In this document: positions 7,254-16,583 of the stretch, piece by piece
Position numbering within the stretch: position 1 is the stretch's first letter
Layout: each line of letters opens with the position of its first letter
From: Pleionea mediterranea
GTDB lineage: Bacteria > Pseudomonadota > Gammaproteobacteria > Enterobacterales > Kangiellaceae
NCBI RefSeq assembly: GCF_003148745.1
Contig: NZ_QGGU01000002.1
Coordinates: 372,001-436,000 of the forward strand
Reading direction: 5' to 3'
Length of the DNA stretch: 64,000 bases
Position numbers and translations under genes: made by a program
Notes under the pieces: generated by a model
The model's input: the letters and a program-made list of their open reading frames with translations, nothing else
Databases searched by the model: none
What the model was told of the DNA's origin: nothing

Positions 7254-9542
7254 TTATTGATTGTTAACCAGTGATGCAATGGATTTTTTCTGTTGATTGA
7301 TAAATGTGTTGAGTTCGTCGGGCATAATGGGTTTGCTAAAGTAGTAGCCTTGTATTTCATCACAGCCGTATTCTATCAGCTGAGCCAACTGTGATTGATG
7401 CTCAACACCTTCTGCAATCACAATTAGATTAAGATGTTTTGCCAAATCAATAATGGTTTTTATGATAGAGCGATCGGCATCATCACTGGTAATGTTATCA
7501 ACAAAAGACTTATCTATTTTTAGTTTATCCAGTGGGAAGGTTTTTAAGTAAGACAAGGAGGAATAACCAGTACCAAAATCATCGATGGAGACTTTTAATC
7601 CTTTATTATGCAACTGTTCTAAAATCTCTGTTGATTTGGATACTTCATGCATTAACACGCCTTCGGTAATTTCAAGCTCTAAAAAGTGAGGATCCAAACC
7701 GGTCTGCTGCAATACTTTTTCTACGGTATCGAGAAAACCTATGTGTAGAAATTGCAGCGGTGAAATATTTACCGCGCAAACCAAATCCTTGATTCCCTGT
7801 TCATGCCATTGTTTGGTTTGACGACAGGCCTGCAATAATATCCATTCACCAATTTCAATAATAAGACCACTTTGTTCAGCAATGGGAATAAATTCGGCGG
7901 GTGAAATAAATCCTTTTTCAGGATGTTGCCAACGCACCAAGGCTTCAACACCGCGTAATGCGCCATTTTGACTGGCCACTTTGGGCTGGTACATCAGATA
8001 AAATTGTTGCTTATTTTGCGCCACCCGCATATCAACTTCCATATCAAGCCAACGTTTTTCTGTTTCAGCCATTTCATTATCAAACTCAATTAACTGACTG
8101 CCGCCATTTCGTCTGGCTAATGAGTAGGCGGTATCGGCATTTTGCAATAACGATGAAAAACGCTCGCCATGTTGAGGAAAATAAGAGGCGCCAAAGCTGA
8201 GGTGTAAATAAAAATGGCCATGGGTATTGGCAATAAAGTTGAGCATGGTGTTTTGAATGTCATCGGTAATCTTATTAGTCCAGGCGCGAATGTTGATCTT
8301 GTTGTCGCCTTTAATAAGCAAAATAAATTTAGCGCCATTAAACCGATAAATACTTACATCCGGGCTATCATCTTGTAATTGCTCCAGACATTGCTGCACT
8401 CGATCTTTTATTGACAAGATGATTTGATCTCCGACTTTAAAGCCATGGGAGGCAGTCACCTGGCTGAACCGATCGATGCCAATCACCACAATGCCAAGAT
8501 AGCAGTCGGGGTTTTGCTCTATCCAGTAATCGGCATCCAGCTCCATTTTTCGGCGATTTTTCAGGCCTGTTAACGGATCGTTAAATGCCAGATACTCCAG
8601 CTCCTTTTCGGCTTTACGTCGTTGAGTAATGTCTTCGAGATACCAGATAAACAATTTTAAATCCTGATGTTTATTCAGCGTAGCCAGAAATATTTTCTCG
8701 TGGCTGTTGATTTGCCAGGTATGTTGGGTACGAGGACTATTTAATAGTTTTTCAATCACTGGTGCTATGGTTTCGTGGGATATTTCATTTTGAATATGTG
8801 TTTCAAGCGACAACCAGGCGGGATTTTTATAACGAATGGAGCCGTCCCAGGCAAGGCTGGATAAAGGATTAGGGCTACGCTCTATTAAGGTTGCCAGTCG
8901 TTTTTTCTCTTTTGCTTCATGCAGGCGTGTGCGAACCAGCAAACCACCAAAAATGGCAATCGCTAAAATAACCACCGTAAAACTGGAGACCAGCGTAATC
9001 ATGTTATTAAGTTGATTCGAACTTTTTGACTGACTGATGGAGACCTGATTTTTGATATCACTTATCAGTTCAGATAATAGAGGGGTAATCTGGCGGGTGT
9101 TTGCGGTTAATTCATTCAGCAATGCTCGAGCTTCATCCCAGCGTTCGCTGCCACTTCCGTTTTCCAGAGCGCTTTCGAGCGAGCGGGCGATCTGTTGTTG
9201 TTGAATATAAAGCTTTTCAATACTCTCCTGTGTTGATTCTGGAAGTGATTGATTCTCCAGTTCACTCAGGGCGTACTCGATAATGGCGTAATTATCGGAC
9301 AGACTTTTGTTTAATACCCGGCGATTTTCCGTGGCGTAATACTCATATAAAATGCGCTCATGTTCGGTTAACCCTTGAGCCAATTTCGATACATTTTGTA
9401 ACAGAGGCAGTTGTTGGTGCAGCAGTTCGCTGTTGTTGCTATTGACCGTTTGAGCCTGCTGATAGACCTGCATTGACAAAGCGGTTCCGAGCAATGTAAT
9501 CAGCGTAAAAGTGATAATAGCGGTAACGTTTGATTGACCCAT
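7254..9542 (-). CDS. Membrane c-di-GMP phosphodiesterase (PAS, degenerate GGDEF, EAL)
   Basis: 762 residues. Order: a membrane helix (about 5-27), a periplasmic helical sensor region (about 28-178), a second helix (about 180-202), a PAS-like segment ending in the linker DITQRRKAEKELEYLAFNDPLTGL, a GGDEF domain and a C-terminal EAL domain. The GGDEF signature is lost: the expected R.GGDEF is RFNGAKF, so cyclase activity is unlikely. The EAL domain keeps EALVRW, NISPLQF, ELEITEG, DDFGTGYSS and IAEGVE, so it should hydrolyse c-di-GMP. The degenerate domain may bind GTP as a regulator, as in known composite proteins. Preceded on its own strand by no obvious partner. Confidence 0.92.
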   Translation of the reverse strand: MGQSNVTAIITFTLITLLGTALSMQVYQQAQTVNSNNSELLHQQLPLLQNVSKLAQGLTEHERILYEYYATENRRVLNKSLSDNYAIIEYALSELENQSLPESTQESIEKLYIQQQQIARSLESALENGSGSERWDEARALLNELTANTRQITPLLSELISDIKNQVSISQSKSSNQLNNMITLVSSFTVVILAIAIFGGLLVRTRLHEAKEKKRLATLIERSPNPLSSLAWDGSIRYKNPAWLSLETHIQNEISHETIAPVIEKLLNSPRTQHTWQINSHEKIFLATLNKHQDLKLFIWYLEDITQRRKAEKELEYLAFNDPLTGLKNRRKMELDADYWIEQNPDCYLGIVVIGIDRFSQVTASHGFKVGDQIILSIKDRVQQCLEQLQDDSPDVSIYRFNGAKFILLIKGDNKINIRAWTNKITDDIQNTMLNFIANTHGHFYLHLSFGASYFPQHGERFSSLLQNADTAYSLARRNGGSQLIEFDNEMAETEKRWLDMEVDMRVAQNKQQFYLMYQPKVASQNGALRGVEALVRWQHPEKGFISPAEFIPIAEQSGLIIEIGEWILLQACRQTKQWHEQGIKDLVCAVNISPLQFLHIGFLDTVEKVLQQTGLDPHFLELEITEGVLMHEVSKSTEILEQLHNKGLKVSIDDFGTGYSSLSYLKTFPLDKLKIDKSFVDNITSDDADRSIIKTIIDLAKHLNLIVIAEGVEHQSQLAQLIEYGCDEIQGYYFSKPIMPDELNTFINQQKKSIASLVNNQ

Positions 9543-9696
9543 AAATTAATCGCGTGCGGCGCAGTAGCTCTTGCCTGCTTTTTAGACTAGTGGCTGGTTG
9601 ATAATTAAGTATAGATTAATACTGCTAAATCGCTAATTTTATTGAAGAATATCAATGAAATTAGGTAAAAAACGTTAAATGATCAATTCTAATTTA

Positions 9697-11154
9697 TTAT
9701 TCAGCATTATCCTGAACCAATGGACGCGGTAAGCTGTTCTTTAGTCGCCCGCTAACTTGTTTGCATAGCCCCAGTGGCTGGTTATGATAGGTAATCATGC
9801 ACTCTCCTTTACCTGACAAGGAATTCTCAAAGGCGTTAGACGCAGCGTTAGTTTGATCCAGATGGATGTCTTTGCCCCGATAATAATCTACCGCCTGCTG
9901 ATGGGTTAACGCCTGAGAATTGAGGGTGATTTGCCCACCAAATGCCATAATAAATTCATGTTGAGTCTTAATGCGGTTTTTATGCAGCTCGGCAATTTTT
10001 ATTCCGGCACGATCGATTCGAAACTGATTGGCCACAGTCAGAGAGCCTTGGGGCAAATACCATACTGCGTTGTCTCTTAACCATAACCGCTGTTTTAAAG
10101 GTTCAAGGTTAAAGCCAAACTGCTGATCAAAATAATCGCTGATCTGACTGTATTGTTTTTTACTCAAGGAGTCAAAGGGCCAACGCTTCGGCGGTTTTAC
10201 AGAATATTCGATGTGTGATGATGCGTTATCCTCTTTTTTAAACGCAGCAACAAAAAATCCCTCGGAATCAAACAGGTGTGGAAACACATGCAAATAGCCT
10301 TCACTGGTGACGCATTTGCTGGCTTCTGGAAACAGCTGAGCCAGGCTGATGGCATTCATATCGGAGTGCTGGGTTAGCAAATGCTGGCAAATATGCTGAT
10401 TTTCTTCTTCCGATAAGGTGCAGGTGGAATAGACCAGTACGCCGCCCGGTTTCAGTGCCTGGTATGCGCTGCTGATCAATTGTTTTTGTGTGCTGGCAAT
10501 GTCACGCAGTGCTTCAGGGCTCCAGTTTTTTAACGCATCGGGATCTTTGCGCACCGTGCCTTCCCCACCACAGGGGGCATCGAGCAAAATAGCATCGAAC
10601 AAGCCGGGGGACTTGTCACCAAACTCCCGGCCATCAAGGTGACTTAACGCCACGTTGGTGACGCCGCAGCGAACAACATTGGCGTGCAATACTTTAAGTC
10701 GACTGCTCGACAGTTCATTAGCAACCAGATTGATGGATGGATCAAAGTGGGCGGCCATCTGGGTAGTTTTGGAGCCTGGTGCCGCGGCCATGTCCAATAA
10801 CTGTTGAGGCGACTGGATCAGAGACGCCAAAGCAACCGGCGGCAGCATGGAACTGGCTTCCTGAATATAAAAAAGGCCTTGTAAATGCTCGACGCTTAAT
10901 CCCAGTGAATCCATGGGATGCTGTTCGTTCAGTGGGCTCACCCAGAAACCTTCGGCGCACCAGGGAATGGGCGTAAGTTGCCAGTTTTTTTGTTTGGCGA
11001 TGGCACTGAATTCATCCGCATTGATTTTTAATGTATTGATGCGAATACTTTTGCGTAACGGTGTCTGGCAACTGGTAATAAACTCGTCCAGAGACTCTTT
11101 ATCAAGAGACTGTTGTGTCAGGTGATCGAGAAACGTCTGCGGAATAAAAGTCAT
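9697..11154 (-). CDS. rsmF: 16S rRNA (cytosine-C5)-methyltransferase RsmF
   Basis: 485 residues against 479 in E. coli RsmF (YebU), which methylates C1407 of 16S rRNA. S-adenosylmethionine motif I is DMAAAPGSKT (121-130). The two cysteines of m5C enzymes are in LDAPCGGEG (C195) and YSTCTLSEEEN (C245, the nucleophile). The C-terminal part has the PUA-like region with LRLW/VWYLP-like patterns seen in RsmF. The ORF starts with ATG and a plausible upstream AT-rich leader that contains 17-bp tandem repeats. Monocistronic in this window. Confidence 0.93.
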   Translation of the reverse strand: MTFIPQTFLDHLTQQSLDKESLDEFITSCQTPLRKSIRINTLKINADEFSAIAKQKNWQLTPIPWCAEGFWVSPLNEQHPMDSLGLSVEHLQGLFYIQEASSMLPPVALASLIQSPQQLLDMAAAPGSKTTQMAAHFDPSINLVANELSSSRLKVLHANVVRCGVTNVALSHLDGREFGDKSPGLFDAILLDAPCGGEGTVRKDPDALKNWSPEALRDIASTQKQLISSAYQALKPGGVLVYSTCTLSEEENQHICQHLLTQHSDMNAISLAQLFPEASKCVTSEGYLHVFPHLFDSEGFFVAAFKKEDNASSHIEYSVKPPKRWPFDSLSKKQYSQISDYFDQQFGFNLEPLKQRLWLRDNAVWYLPQGSLTVANQFRIDRAGIKIAELHKNRIKTQHEFIMAFGGQITLNSQALTHQQAVDYYRGKDIHLDQTNAASNAFENSLSGKGECMITYHNQPLGLCKQVSGRLKNSLPRPLVQDNAE

Positions 11155-11186
11155 GGAAGAGTTAACTGTGTTAGAAGGTTATAGTG

Positions 11187-11268
11187 GTTAAAAGATGATT
11201 CGAATTAAAGAATGATTATAGTTAAAGAGTGATTTTCATTAAAGAATAATTGTCGTTAAGCGATTCTT
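11187..11268. repeat. 17-bp degenerate tandem repeat upstream of rsmF
   Basis: Four full units and a partial fifth with period 17 and pattern (G/A)TTAAA(A/G)(G/A)(A/T)TGATT followed by a variable triplet, starting at 11187, 11204, 11221, 11238 and 11255. It occupies the leader of rsmF. Confidence 0.75.
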
Positions 11269-11420
11269 GTGGCTCGAGGTTGGGTTTCAGAATCGAATTC
11301 CGTTAATCCGATTAATGCTGTTATTGTAACTTTAACAGACAAGCTGTAAAGCTCTGCATTCTAATGGCTGCTCTATTAGAATAAATATCTTGGTTTCAAG
11401 CAATAATATCTGCATCAACA

Positions 11421-11498
11421 TCAACTGAGCAGCATATAGGCAAAATAGCCCGCAAATAATACGATTAATAATACAGTGGTTAATCGACGTCGAGTCAT
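11421..11498 (-). CDS. Possible 25-residue hydrophobic membrane peptide
   Basis: A 26-codon frame starting ATG at 11496-11498 on the minus strand encodes a peptide with a basic N-terminus (MTRRR) and a single hydrophobic stretch of about 18 residues ending MLLS. The composition is that of a small single-span membrane protein. The ribosome site is weak (AAGAG about 11 nt upstream) and no homology can be judged by eye, so it may be chance. Confidence 0.3.
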   Translation of the reverse strand: MTRRRLTTVLLIVLFAGYFAYMLLS

Positions 11499-11517
11499 AG
11501 TTTTATCAGCTCTTAGA

Positions 11518-11572
11518 AGCTATCTCAAAAGTTGCCTTATCTTACCTTTGTTCGCTGTTTTTGAGAGGGCTT
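11518..11572. repeat. Short dispersed repeat, copy A (MITE-like)
   Basis: The ends form an inverted repeat: GCTATCTCAAAA at the left and TTTTTGAGAGGGC at the right. About 40 bp of its right part (TTGCCTTATCTTACC...GTTCGC...TTTTTGAGA) recurs with roughly 80 percent identity in the intergenic region at 56756-56795. Together with the 17-bp repeats and the small ORF it accounts for most of the 495-bp gap between moeA and rsmF. Confidence 0.6.
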
Positions 11573-11649
11573 ATAGTTTAATTTTATGTTCAAGCTTATT
11601 ATCCGAAACAAGTTTGATTTTTCACTATCTGATGTAAAAAACAAATCAA

Positions 11650-12912
11650 TCAGAGCATGTGATCAAACGGCTCTATGGTAACGGTTTCTCCGGCTGAGAC
11701 ATCACCTTGCTCGGCGGGTAAAACGATAAAGCAGTTAGCCTTACTGACGGAAGTGAGTACCGCAGAATTTTGATTGCCCGTTACGGTTACCAGGCACTGA
11801 CCATCTTCATCAATATTATAGACACCCCGTTGAAAATCCAGTCGGCCAATTGATTTTTTTAACGGCGTGGTGGTGATCGCCCGGCATTGCATTGAAGATT
11901 GCTTTGACATACCCATCAATTGTTGCAGTGCTGGTAAAACAAGTTTATACATGGTGACCAGGGCTGAAACCGGATTGCCCGGCAATCCGAAAAATTGGGC
12001 ATTGGCTAAGTGGCCATAGGCGAAAGGTTTGCCGGGTTTTATCGCCACTTTCCACAGTTCCAGTGTACCCAGTTCATCCACAACCGGTTTTATATGATCG
12101 GCATCGCCGACGGAGACACCGCCAGACGTGATGATCACATCGGCCGATTTATCCGCCAATAATAACGCTTTGCGAACCGCTTCTGGGGTATCTTTAATGC
12201 AGCCATAATCTTTAATCGATACCGGCAATTTATTCAGCAATGCATTCAGGGTGTAACGATTGGTGTCGTATATCTGACCGGCATCAAGAGCATGGCCGGG
12301 TTGAATGATTTCATCGCCACTGGAAAAAATAGCGACTTTTAATGGTTCGAACACCTCAACCTCTGTTAATCCGAGTGATGCCAGTAAACCGATATCGGCA
12401 CTACCCAGTAATTGGCCTTTGGGTAACACCTGACTGCCGGAAACAATATCCTGACCTTGTTGACGAACAAATTGTCCCGATTTTACCGACTGTCTAAAAA
12501 CGATGGATGTTGTATCGGAATGGTGATTGTTTAGTTCGGTATTTTCCTGCATTTCAACACAGTCTGTACCGGCAGGTAATACAGCGCCGGTCATAATGCG
12601 TATGCACTCGCCTTTTTCTACCGTACCAGTAAAAGGTGTTCCGGCAAGAGCAGTGCCCACTAAGGTGAGCGACTCAAACTGGGTTAAATCCTCTGCCCGT
12701 AAAGCGAAGCCGTCCATTGCCGAGTTGTTAAAGGGTGGCACATCAATCGGGGCAATTATATCTTGCGCCAATACTCTATTATCGGCCTGAGCTAATGGCC
12801 GCTTTTCCGTGTTTAGCGGGTGTCCGTTTGCCGTTACTTTTTCCAGCAATAAATTTAATGCTTGTTGAAACGGCATCAATCCTGGCTTTGCACATGGGTC
12901 TGCAGTAGACAT
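11650..12912 (-). CDS. moeA: Molybdopterin molybdenumtransferase MoeA
   Basis: Inserts molybdate into adenylated molybdopterin in the last step of molybdenum-cofactor synthesis. The 420-residue product from the ATG at 12910-12912 matches the usual length (411 in E. coli) and begins with the typical ...MPFQQALNLLL pattern; an ATG 25 codons upstream is less likely because the added residues are not family-like. Visible motifs: PPFNNSAMDGFA (substrate loop), TGAVLPAGTDCV, the MoCF/MogA-type TSGGVSVGDAD, and GLPGNPVSALV. It is separated from the moaA-E cluster by about 8 kb, on the opposite strand. Confidence 0.95.
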   Translation of the reverse strand: MSTADPCAKPGLMPFQQALNLLLEKVTANGHPLNTEKRPLAQADNRVLAQDIIAPIDVPPFNNSAMDGFALRAEDLTQFESLTLVGTALAGTPFTGTVEKGECIRIMTGAVLPAGTDCVEMQENTELNNHHSDTTSIVFRQSVKSGQFVRQQGQDIVSGSQVLPKGQLLGSADIGLLASLGLTEVEVFEPLKVAIFSSGDEIIQPGHALDAGQIYDTNRYTLNALLNKLPVSIKDYGCIKDTPEAVRKALLLADKSADVIITSGGVSVGDADHIKPVVDELGTLELWKVAIKPGKPFAYGHLANAQFFGLPGNPVSALVTMYKLVLPALQQLMGMSKQSSMQCRAITTTPLKKSIGRLDFQRGVYNIDEDGQCLVTVTGNQNSAVLTSVSKANCFIVLPAEQGDVSAGETVTIEPFDHML

Positions 12913-13132
12913 AATGTTCACTCTAGTATTGATTGATATAGTACGTGTTAAACAGCTTGTCAGGTTAAGAAGTAATTGGTATTCCAAGAGGCCTAATTAT
13001 AAACGTAAAGCCAATTTTTAAGTTAGTACAGAGCCTAACATTGAGAGCTAGGTTTGCGATATAATTAGCTCACTTAATGTAGAATTATCATTAACAGTTT
13101 ATCAAAAGTCTCTCTTGAGGAAGGAAGAAAAA

Positions 13133-13762
13133 ATGTCTTTAGAGAATTTAAAGCAAAATAATATCGAATGGGCCGAGCGAATGGTGGCTCAGGATGCCGA
13201 CTATTTTAACAATCTGTCGCAAGGGCAAAAACCAGAGTATTTATGGATTGGCTGTTCCGATAGCCGGGTTCCTGCGACTCAGGTGGTGGGGTTAGCACCG
13301 GGTGATATGTTTGTGCATCGAAATATTGCCAATATGGTGGTGCACACTGATCTAAATTGCATGTCGGTGTTGCAATTTGCCGTTGAAGTTTTAAAAGTAA
13401 AACATGTGATTGTGTGTGGTCATTATGGATGCGGTGGTGTTAAAGCGTCTTTAGGTAATGCGCCAGCCGGGTTGGTGGACAACTGGCTGACCAATATTCG
13501 GGATGTTTATTTTAATAACGAAGCCAAGTTACAGGCATTACCCGACGATGAAAAATTCGATCGTATGTGTGAGTTAAATGTAATCTCGCAAGTTTATAAC
13601 GTGGCTAAAACCAAGGTTGTGCAGGGGACTTGGGAAAAAGGACAGCCGCTGTCCATTCACGGCTGGATTTACGGTCTGAAAGATGGCCTGATAAAGGATC
13701 TTGATGTGACTCTAAACGATCAACAAGGGCTGCATAAAGCCTTTCATTTGAAACAAGGTTAA
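13133..13762 (+). CDS. can: Beta-class carbonic anhydrase
   Basis: Interconverts CO2 and bicarbonate. 209 residues, close to E. coli Can (220). Zinc ligands and the catalytic dyad are visible: C41, D43 and R45 in WIGCSDSRVPA, and H97 and C100 in VCGHYGCGG. The start was placed at the ATG preceded by GAGGAAGGAAG; the frame is open for six more codons upstream. A perfect 9-bp hairpin follows the stop. A SulP transporter with a universal stress protein lies 5 kb downstream and could be a bicarbonate partner, but it is not in the same operon. Confidence 0.95.
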   Translation: MSLENLKQNNIEWAERMVAQDADYFNNLSQGQKPEYLWIGCSDSRVPATQVVGLAPGDMFVHRNIANMVVHTDLNCMSVLQFAVEVLKVKHVIVCGHYGCGGVKASLGNAPAGLVDNWLTNIRDVYFNNEAKLQALPDDEKFDRMCELNVISQVYNVAKTKVVQGTWEKGQPLSIHGWIYGLKDGLIKDLDVTLNDQQGLHKAFHLKQG

Positions 13763-13793
13763 TGGCTGGTTTTAATGGTAGCCTTATGGTATC

Positions 13794-13822
13794 GCCGCTG
13801 TTGAATTAACAGCGGCTATTCG
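13794..13822 (+). terminator. Hairpin after carbonic anhydrase gene
   Basis: Perfect 9-bp stem GCCGCTGTT / AACAGCGGC around a 5-nt loop, 31 bp after the stop codon. The T-tract behind it is short (TATTCGATT), so termination strength is uncertain. Confidence 0.55.
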
Positions 13823-13877
13823 ATTAATGAGCAACAACCTGCTAAAGTTGATAGATTAAAATTTTGATGGAAAATTT

Positions 13878-14135
13878 ATGAAACTAGTACTTTTATTTAT
13901 ACCTTTGATAACTATTGTTTTGTTAACTGGTTGCGCGACCGAAGAAAAGCTCAGCTACTATAATTCGGACAATGATTGTGTGGGTAATGTTGAGCGAGAC
14001 TATTCGGTAACCTGGGATGGTGATTCTGGTGAAATAAAGCAGGAGAAGCAGGAAACGTGTCGACCAGAAGTGTTTGACCCTGTTAATGAACAGCGCACGC
14101 CTTCTGAAAAGGAATTAGAGAGCGGCAACGAATAG
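13878..14135 (+). CDS. Small lipoprotein of unknown function
   Basis: 85 residues with a lipoprotein signal peptide: hydrophobic h-region of about 15 residues then lipobox LTGC (Cys19). The mature part is polar and acidic, with two further cysteines (in DNDCVGN and QETCRPE) that could form a disulphide bond, and a Glu/Lys-rich tail. It has no family I recognise. GATGGAAAATTT precedes the ATG. Likely anchored in the outer membrane facing the periplasm, as residue +2 is Ala rather than Asp. Confidence 0.75.
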   Translation: MKLVLLFIPLITIVLLTGCATEEKLSYYNSDNDCVGNVERDYSVTWDGDSGEIKQEKQETCRPEVFDPVNEQRTPSEKELESGNE

Positions 14136-14234
14136 GACTTGGTTAATTGTTTATGACACTCTGTTAAGTTTAATGCAGCTGATTTTGAAGGTCATTTTAT
14201 TGTGTTTTAGAATCTAGTAACGTAATTTATAAAC

Positions 14235-14299
14235 CATATATGTCACAACATATATGTCTTAAATAGTTACTTAAGATAAAGTAGTTACTTAAGATATTT
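14235..14299. promoter_or_regulatory. Paired direct repeats upstream of the TonB-dependent receptor
   Basis: Two different direct repeats lie side by side: CATATATGTC at 14235-14244 and 14249-14258 (period 14), and TAGTTACTTAAGATA at 14264 and 14282 (period 18). Each unit contains a palindrome (CATATATG, CTTAAG), which is how operator half-sites often look. They sit about 80-145 bp before the receptor start. No known regulator box is recognised. Confidence 0.4.
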
Positions 14300-14379
14300 T
14301 GCATTTCCCTGAATAATTGCCATAATTTTCTTACTATTATTATTTTTAAAAACATTTTAAAAAGTTATGGACAAGTTGA

Positions 14380-16485
14380 GTGAATATCTCAATTAGGAAT
14401 TTGTTGGCTAAGGGATTATTTCTGTGTTTGCCTTTATTCTCTCTAGCTCAGGCCGATGACAGCAATCAATCGAGTGGTGTTTGGGCGCTATCTCTTGGTG
14501 AGTTATTGTCGTTAAAAATTGAAACCGCCAGTAAACAGCCTGAAGTTGTCACGCAAATACCCGCCAACGTCACTTTGGTGACGCGTCAGGAAATTCGTGA
14601 TTTTGGTTATCAGTCATTGACCGATATCTTGAGTCAGGTACCTGGGCTGTATCAAATTTATTCTTACCGCGGAATTCCGGGTAACTTTGGGTTACGTGGA
14701 TTATGGAACCCGCGCAAACAAAACAGCAGCTACGCTATTTTAATTAATGGCGTAAAACATTCTCAAGTCAGTGATCGCAGCAGTCCTTTATCATTATTTG
14801 CCATGCCAGTCGAAGCGATAGACAGGATCGAGGTTATTCGTGGTCCCATGTCGGTCACTTATGGAAACGGTGCATCATTTGGTGTGATTAACATTGTCAC
14901 CAACAACGCAAACTCGATTAACGGCGACCAGTTACTTACTGTCAGTGCCGGTAATTTTAACAGCTATCGGGGGGCTTACCGGGCAACTTTTGATGATGGT
15001 ATCAAGCAAGCGGTTATTAATGTGGGTCATCAGTCGACCAATGGTATAGAGCGACCCATTCGAGACATGGTCACGGAGTCTGTTTTTAATACCTTGCCGC
15101 AACAGGGCATAGCAGAGCCTCATGAATACACCTTTGCCGGACGTTTACAACGGCAACAAAGTTATCTGGATGCGTCGCTCAGTTATGATGGATGGCGTCT
15201 TTTAGCCACAGTTAATCAAACAAGTATGGAACCTTTTCTGGTGTTGCCATCGATAGAGGAAGGAAATCAAGATAATATTATTAATCGGGTGTTGGACCTG
15301 AGTTATGATACGAAATTTTCCGAAAGCGCGAGCTTAAAAAGCGCAATAAATTACAGTCTGTATGATCGGGATTTAACTTTGGATGTTCTCTATCCGGGTT
15401 TTGAAGGTAATAGAAATACAAATTACGAGTCATATCAGTTTGAAACGGTATTGAATAATCAGTTAAATCCACAGTGGCGCATAATGGCTGGATTAAACTT
15501 CAGTGCCATGAAAGGGTTTTCAGACGCAAGCCATATTCCAGACTTTAATATAAATCGATTTCTAAATTTGGTAGAAGATCGCTCCTCTCACTCGATATTT
15601 TCGCAAGTCTCTTATGCTCCTACACAATCATTAACTTTCCAGTTTGGACTACGACATGAAAGTGTCGATCAACATCCCTTTTTACAAACCGTTAACAATG
15701 GATTACCTGTGGAGCAGCAACAAACGATTATTCAAGGCGGGCAGACCAATACTACGCCTAAATTTGCCGCTATTTATCAGCCAGATGAGCATCAAGTGAT
15801 TAAGTTTATGTCGGGTGAAGCCGCTAAAATTGCCAATGAAAGGTTTCCGGCAGAGATGATCACTACTACAGAACTCAGTTACAGTTATCGGTCAGAATAT
15901 AACGAATTTTCGGTTAGCTTGTTTCATAATGAACTGAAAGACTTGTTGGTAGAGAGCTTGATGGTATTGCCTGACGACTCTGTCAATCTAACGATAAACC
16001 CAAGTGGCAAAATAATCACTAAAGGCATTGAGCTATCCGGCCATATTCGCTTTAACGCTAATTGGAGCTTGGCATTGTCAGCCACTTATCAGGAATCAAG
16101 TGACCGCAGTAATCCTGACGGTTTAGCATCCTATTCGCCGTCAACGTTGTTTAAAGGCAAGCTAAGTTATCGATTTGAGCGAGCAATTTGGTCATCTAAC
16201 TTACGTTACGTTAGTGGTATGCGACCATTTTATGACGCAACACTGGCTAATGGAGCCGGTGGTTTTGGCGATTATACTGGCGAACCGGTGGATAGTTATA
16301 CGGTAGTGGATACCAACGTTCGTTTACCGGAAATCATTAATGATGTGTCATTAAATATTAAAGTACATAACCTGTTTAATACCGATATTCGCTACCCCAA
16401 TAACCCTGATAATAACCAGCTGCTTAATCGTGGCGTGCTTGATCAGGAACGTCAGCTTAGCATTACCGCAGACTATATTTTCTAG
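14380..16485 (+). CDS. TonB-dependent outer-membrane receptor
   Basis: 701 residues, start at a GTG giving a clean signal peptide ending SLAQA|DD; the overlapping ATG at 14367 runs into a stop after nine codons. The plug domain is clear: IPANVTLVTRQEIRDFGYQSL, LTDILSQVPG, then EAIDRIEVIRGP.SVTYG..ASFGVINIVT. The rest is a 22-strand barrel ending with the C-terminal pattern LSITADYIF, an aromatic end typical of outer-membrane proteins. A ligand cannot be read from sequence; siderophore or small-molecule uptake is suggested only by the PepSY-type membrane protein downstream. Confidence 0.92.
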   Translation: MNISIRNLLAKGLFLCLPLFSLAQADDSNQSSGVWALSLGELLSLKIETASKQPEVVTQIPANVTLVTRQEIRDFGYQSLTDILSQVPGLYQIYSYRGIPGNFGLRGLWNPRKQNSSYAILINGVKHSQVSDRSSPLSLFAMPVEAIDRIEVIRGPMSVTYGNGASFGVINIVTNNANSINGDQLLTVSAGNFNSYRGAYRATFDDGIKQAVINVGHQSTNGIERPIRDMVTESVFNTLPQQGIAEPHEYTFAGRLQRQQSYLDASLSYDGWRLLATVNQTSMEPFLVLPSIEEGNQDNIINRVLDLSYDTKFSESASLKSAINYSLYDRDLTLDVLYPGFEGNRNTNYESYQFETVLNNQLNPQWRIMAGLNFSAMKGFSDASHIPDFNINRFLNLVEDRSSHSIFSQVSYAPTQSLTFQFGLRHESVDQHPFLQTVNNGLPVEQQQTIIQGGQTNTTPKFAAIYQPDEHQVIKFMSGEAAKIANERFPAEMITTTELSYSYRSEYNEFSVSLFHNELKDLLVESLMVLPDDSVNLTINPSGKIITKGIELSGHIRFNANWSLALSATYQESSDRSNPDGLASYSPSTLFKGKLSYRFERAIWSSNLRYVSGMRPFYDATLANGAGGFGDYTGEPVDSYTVVDTNVRLPEIINDVSLNIKVHNLFNTDIRYPNNPDNNQLLNRGVLDQERQLSITADYIF

Positions 16486-16583
16486 GCTGTTTATACTTAA
16501 AAGACTCATCATTATTAATAGACTTTGACTGTTGTGCGCCAATCGGTACAATCCTGATTATTTTAATAATTAGGAAAATCACC

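Noticed and set aside
7254-9542. Active diguanylate cyclase
   Set aside because: The GGDEF signature is replaced by NGAKF, so only the EAL domain is called active.
13040-13075. Sigma-70 promoter of carbonic anhydrase
   Set aside because: A TATAAT hexamer is present, but the nearest -35-like TTGAGA is only about 13 bp away, so the call is not supported.
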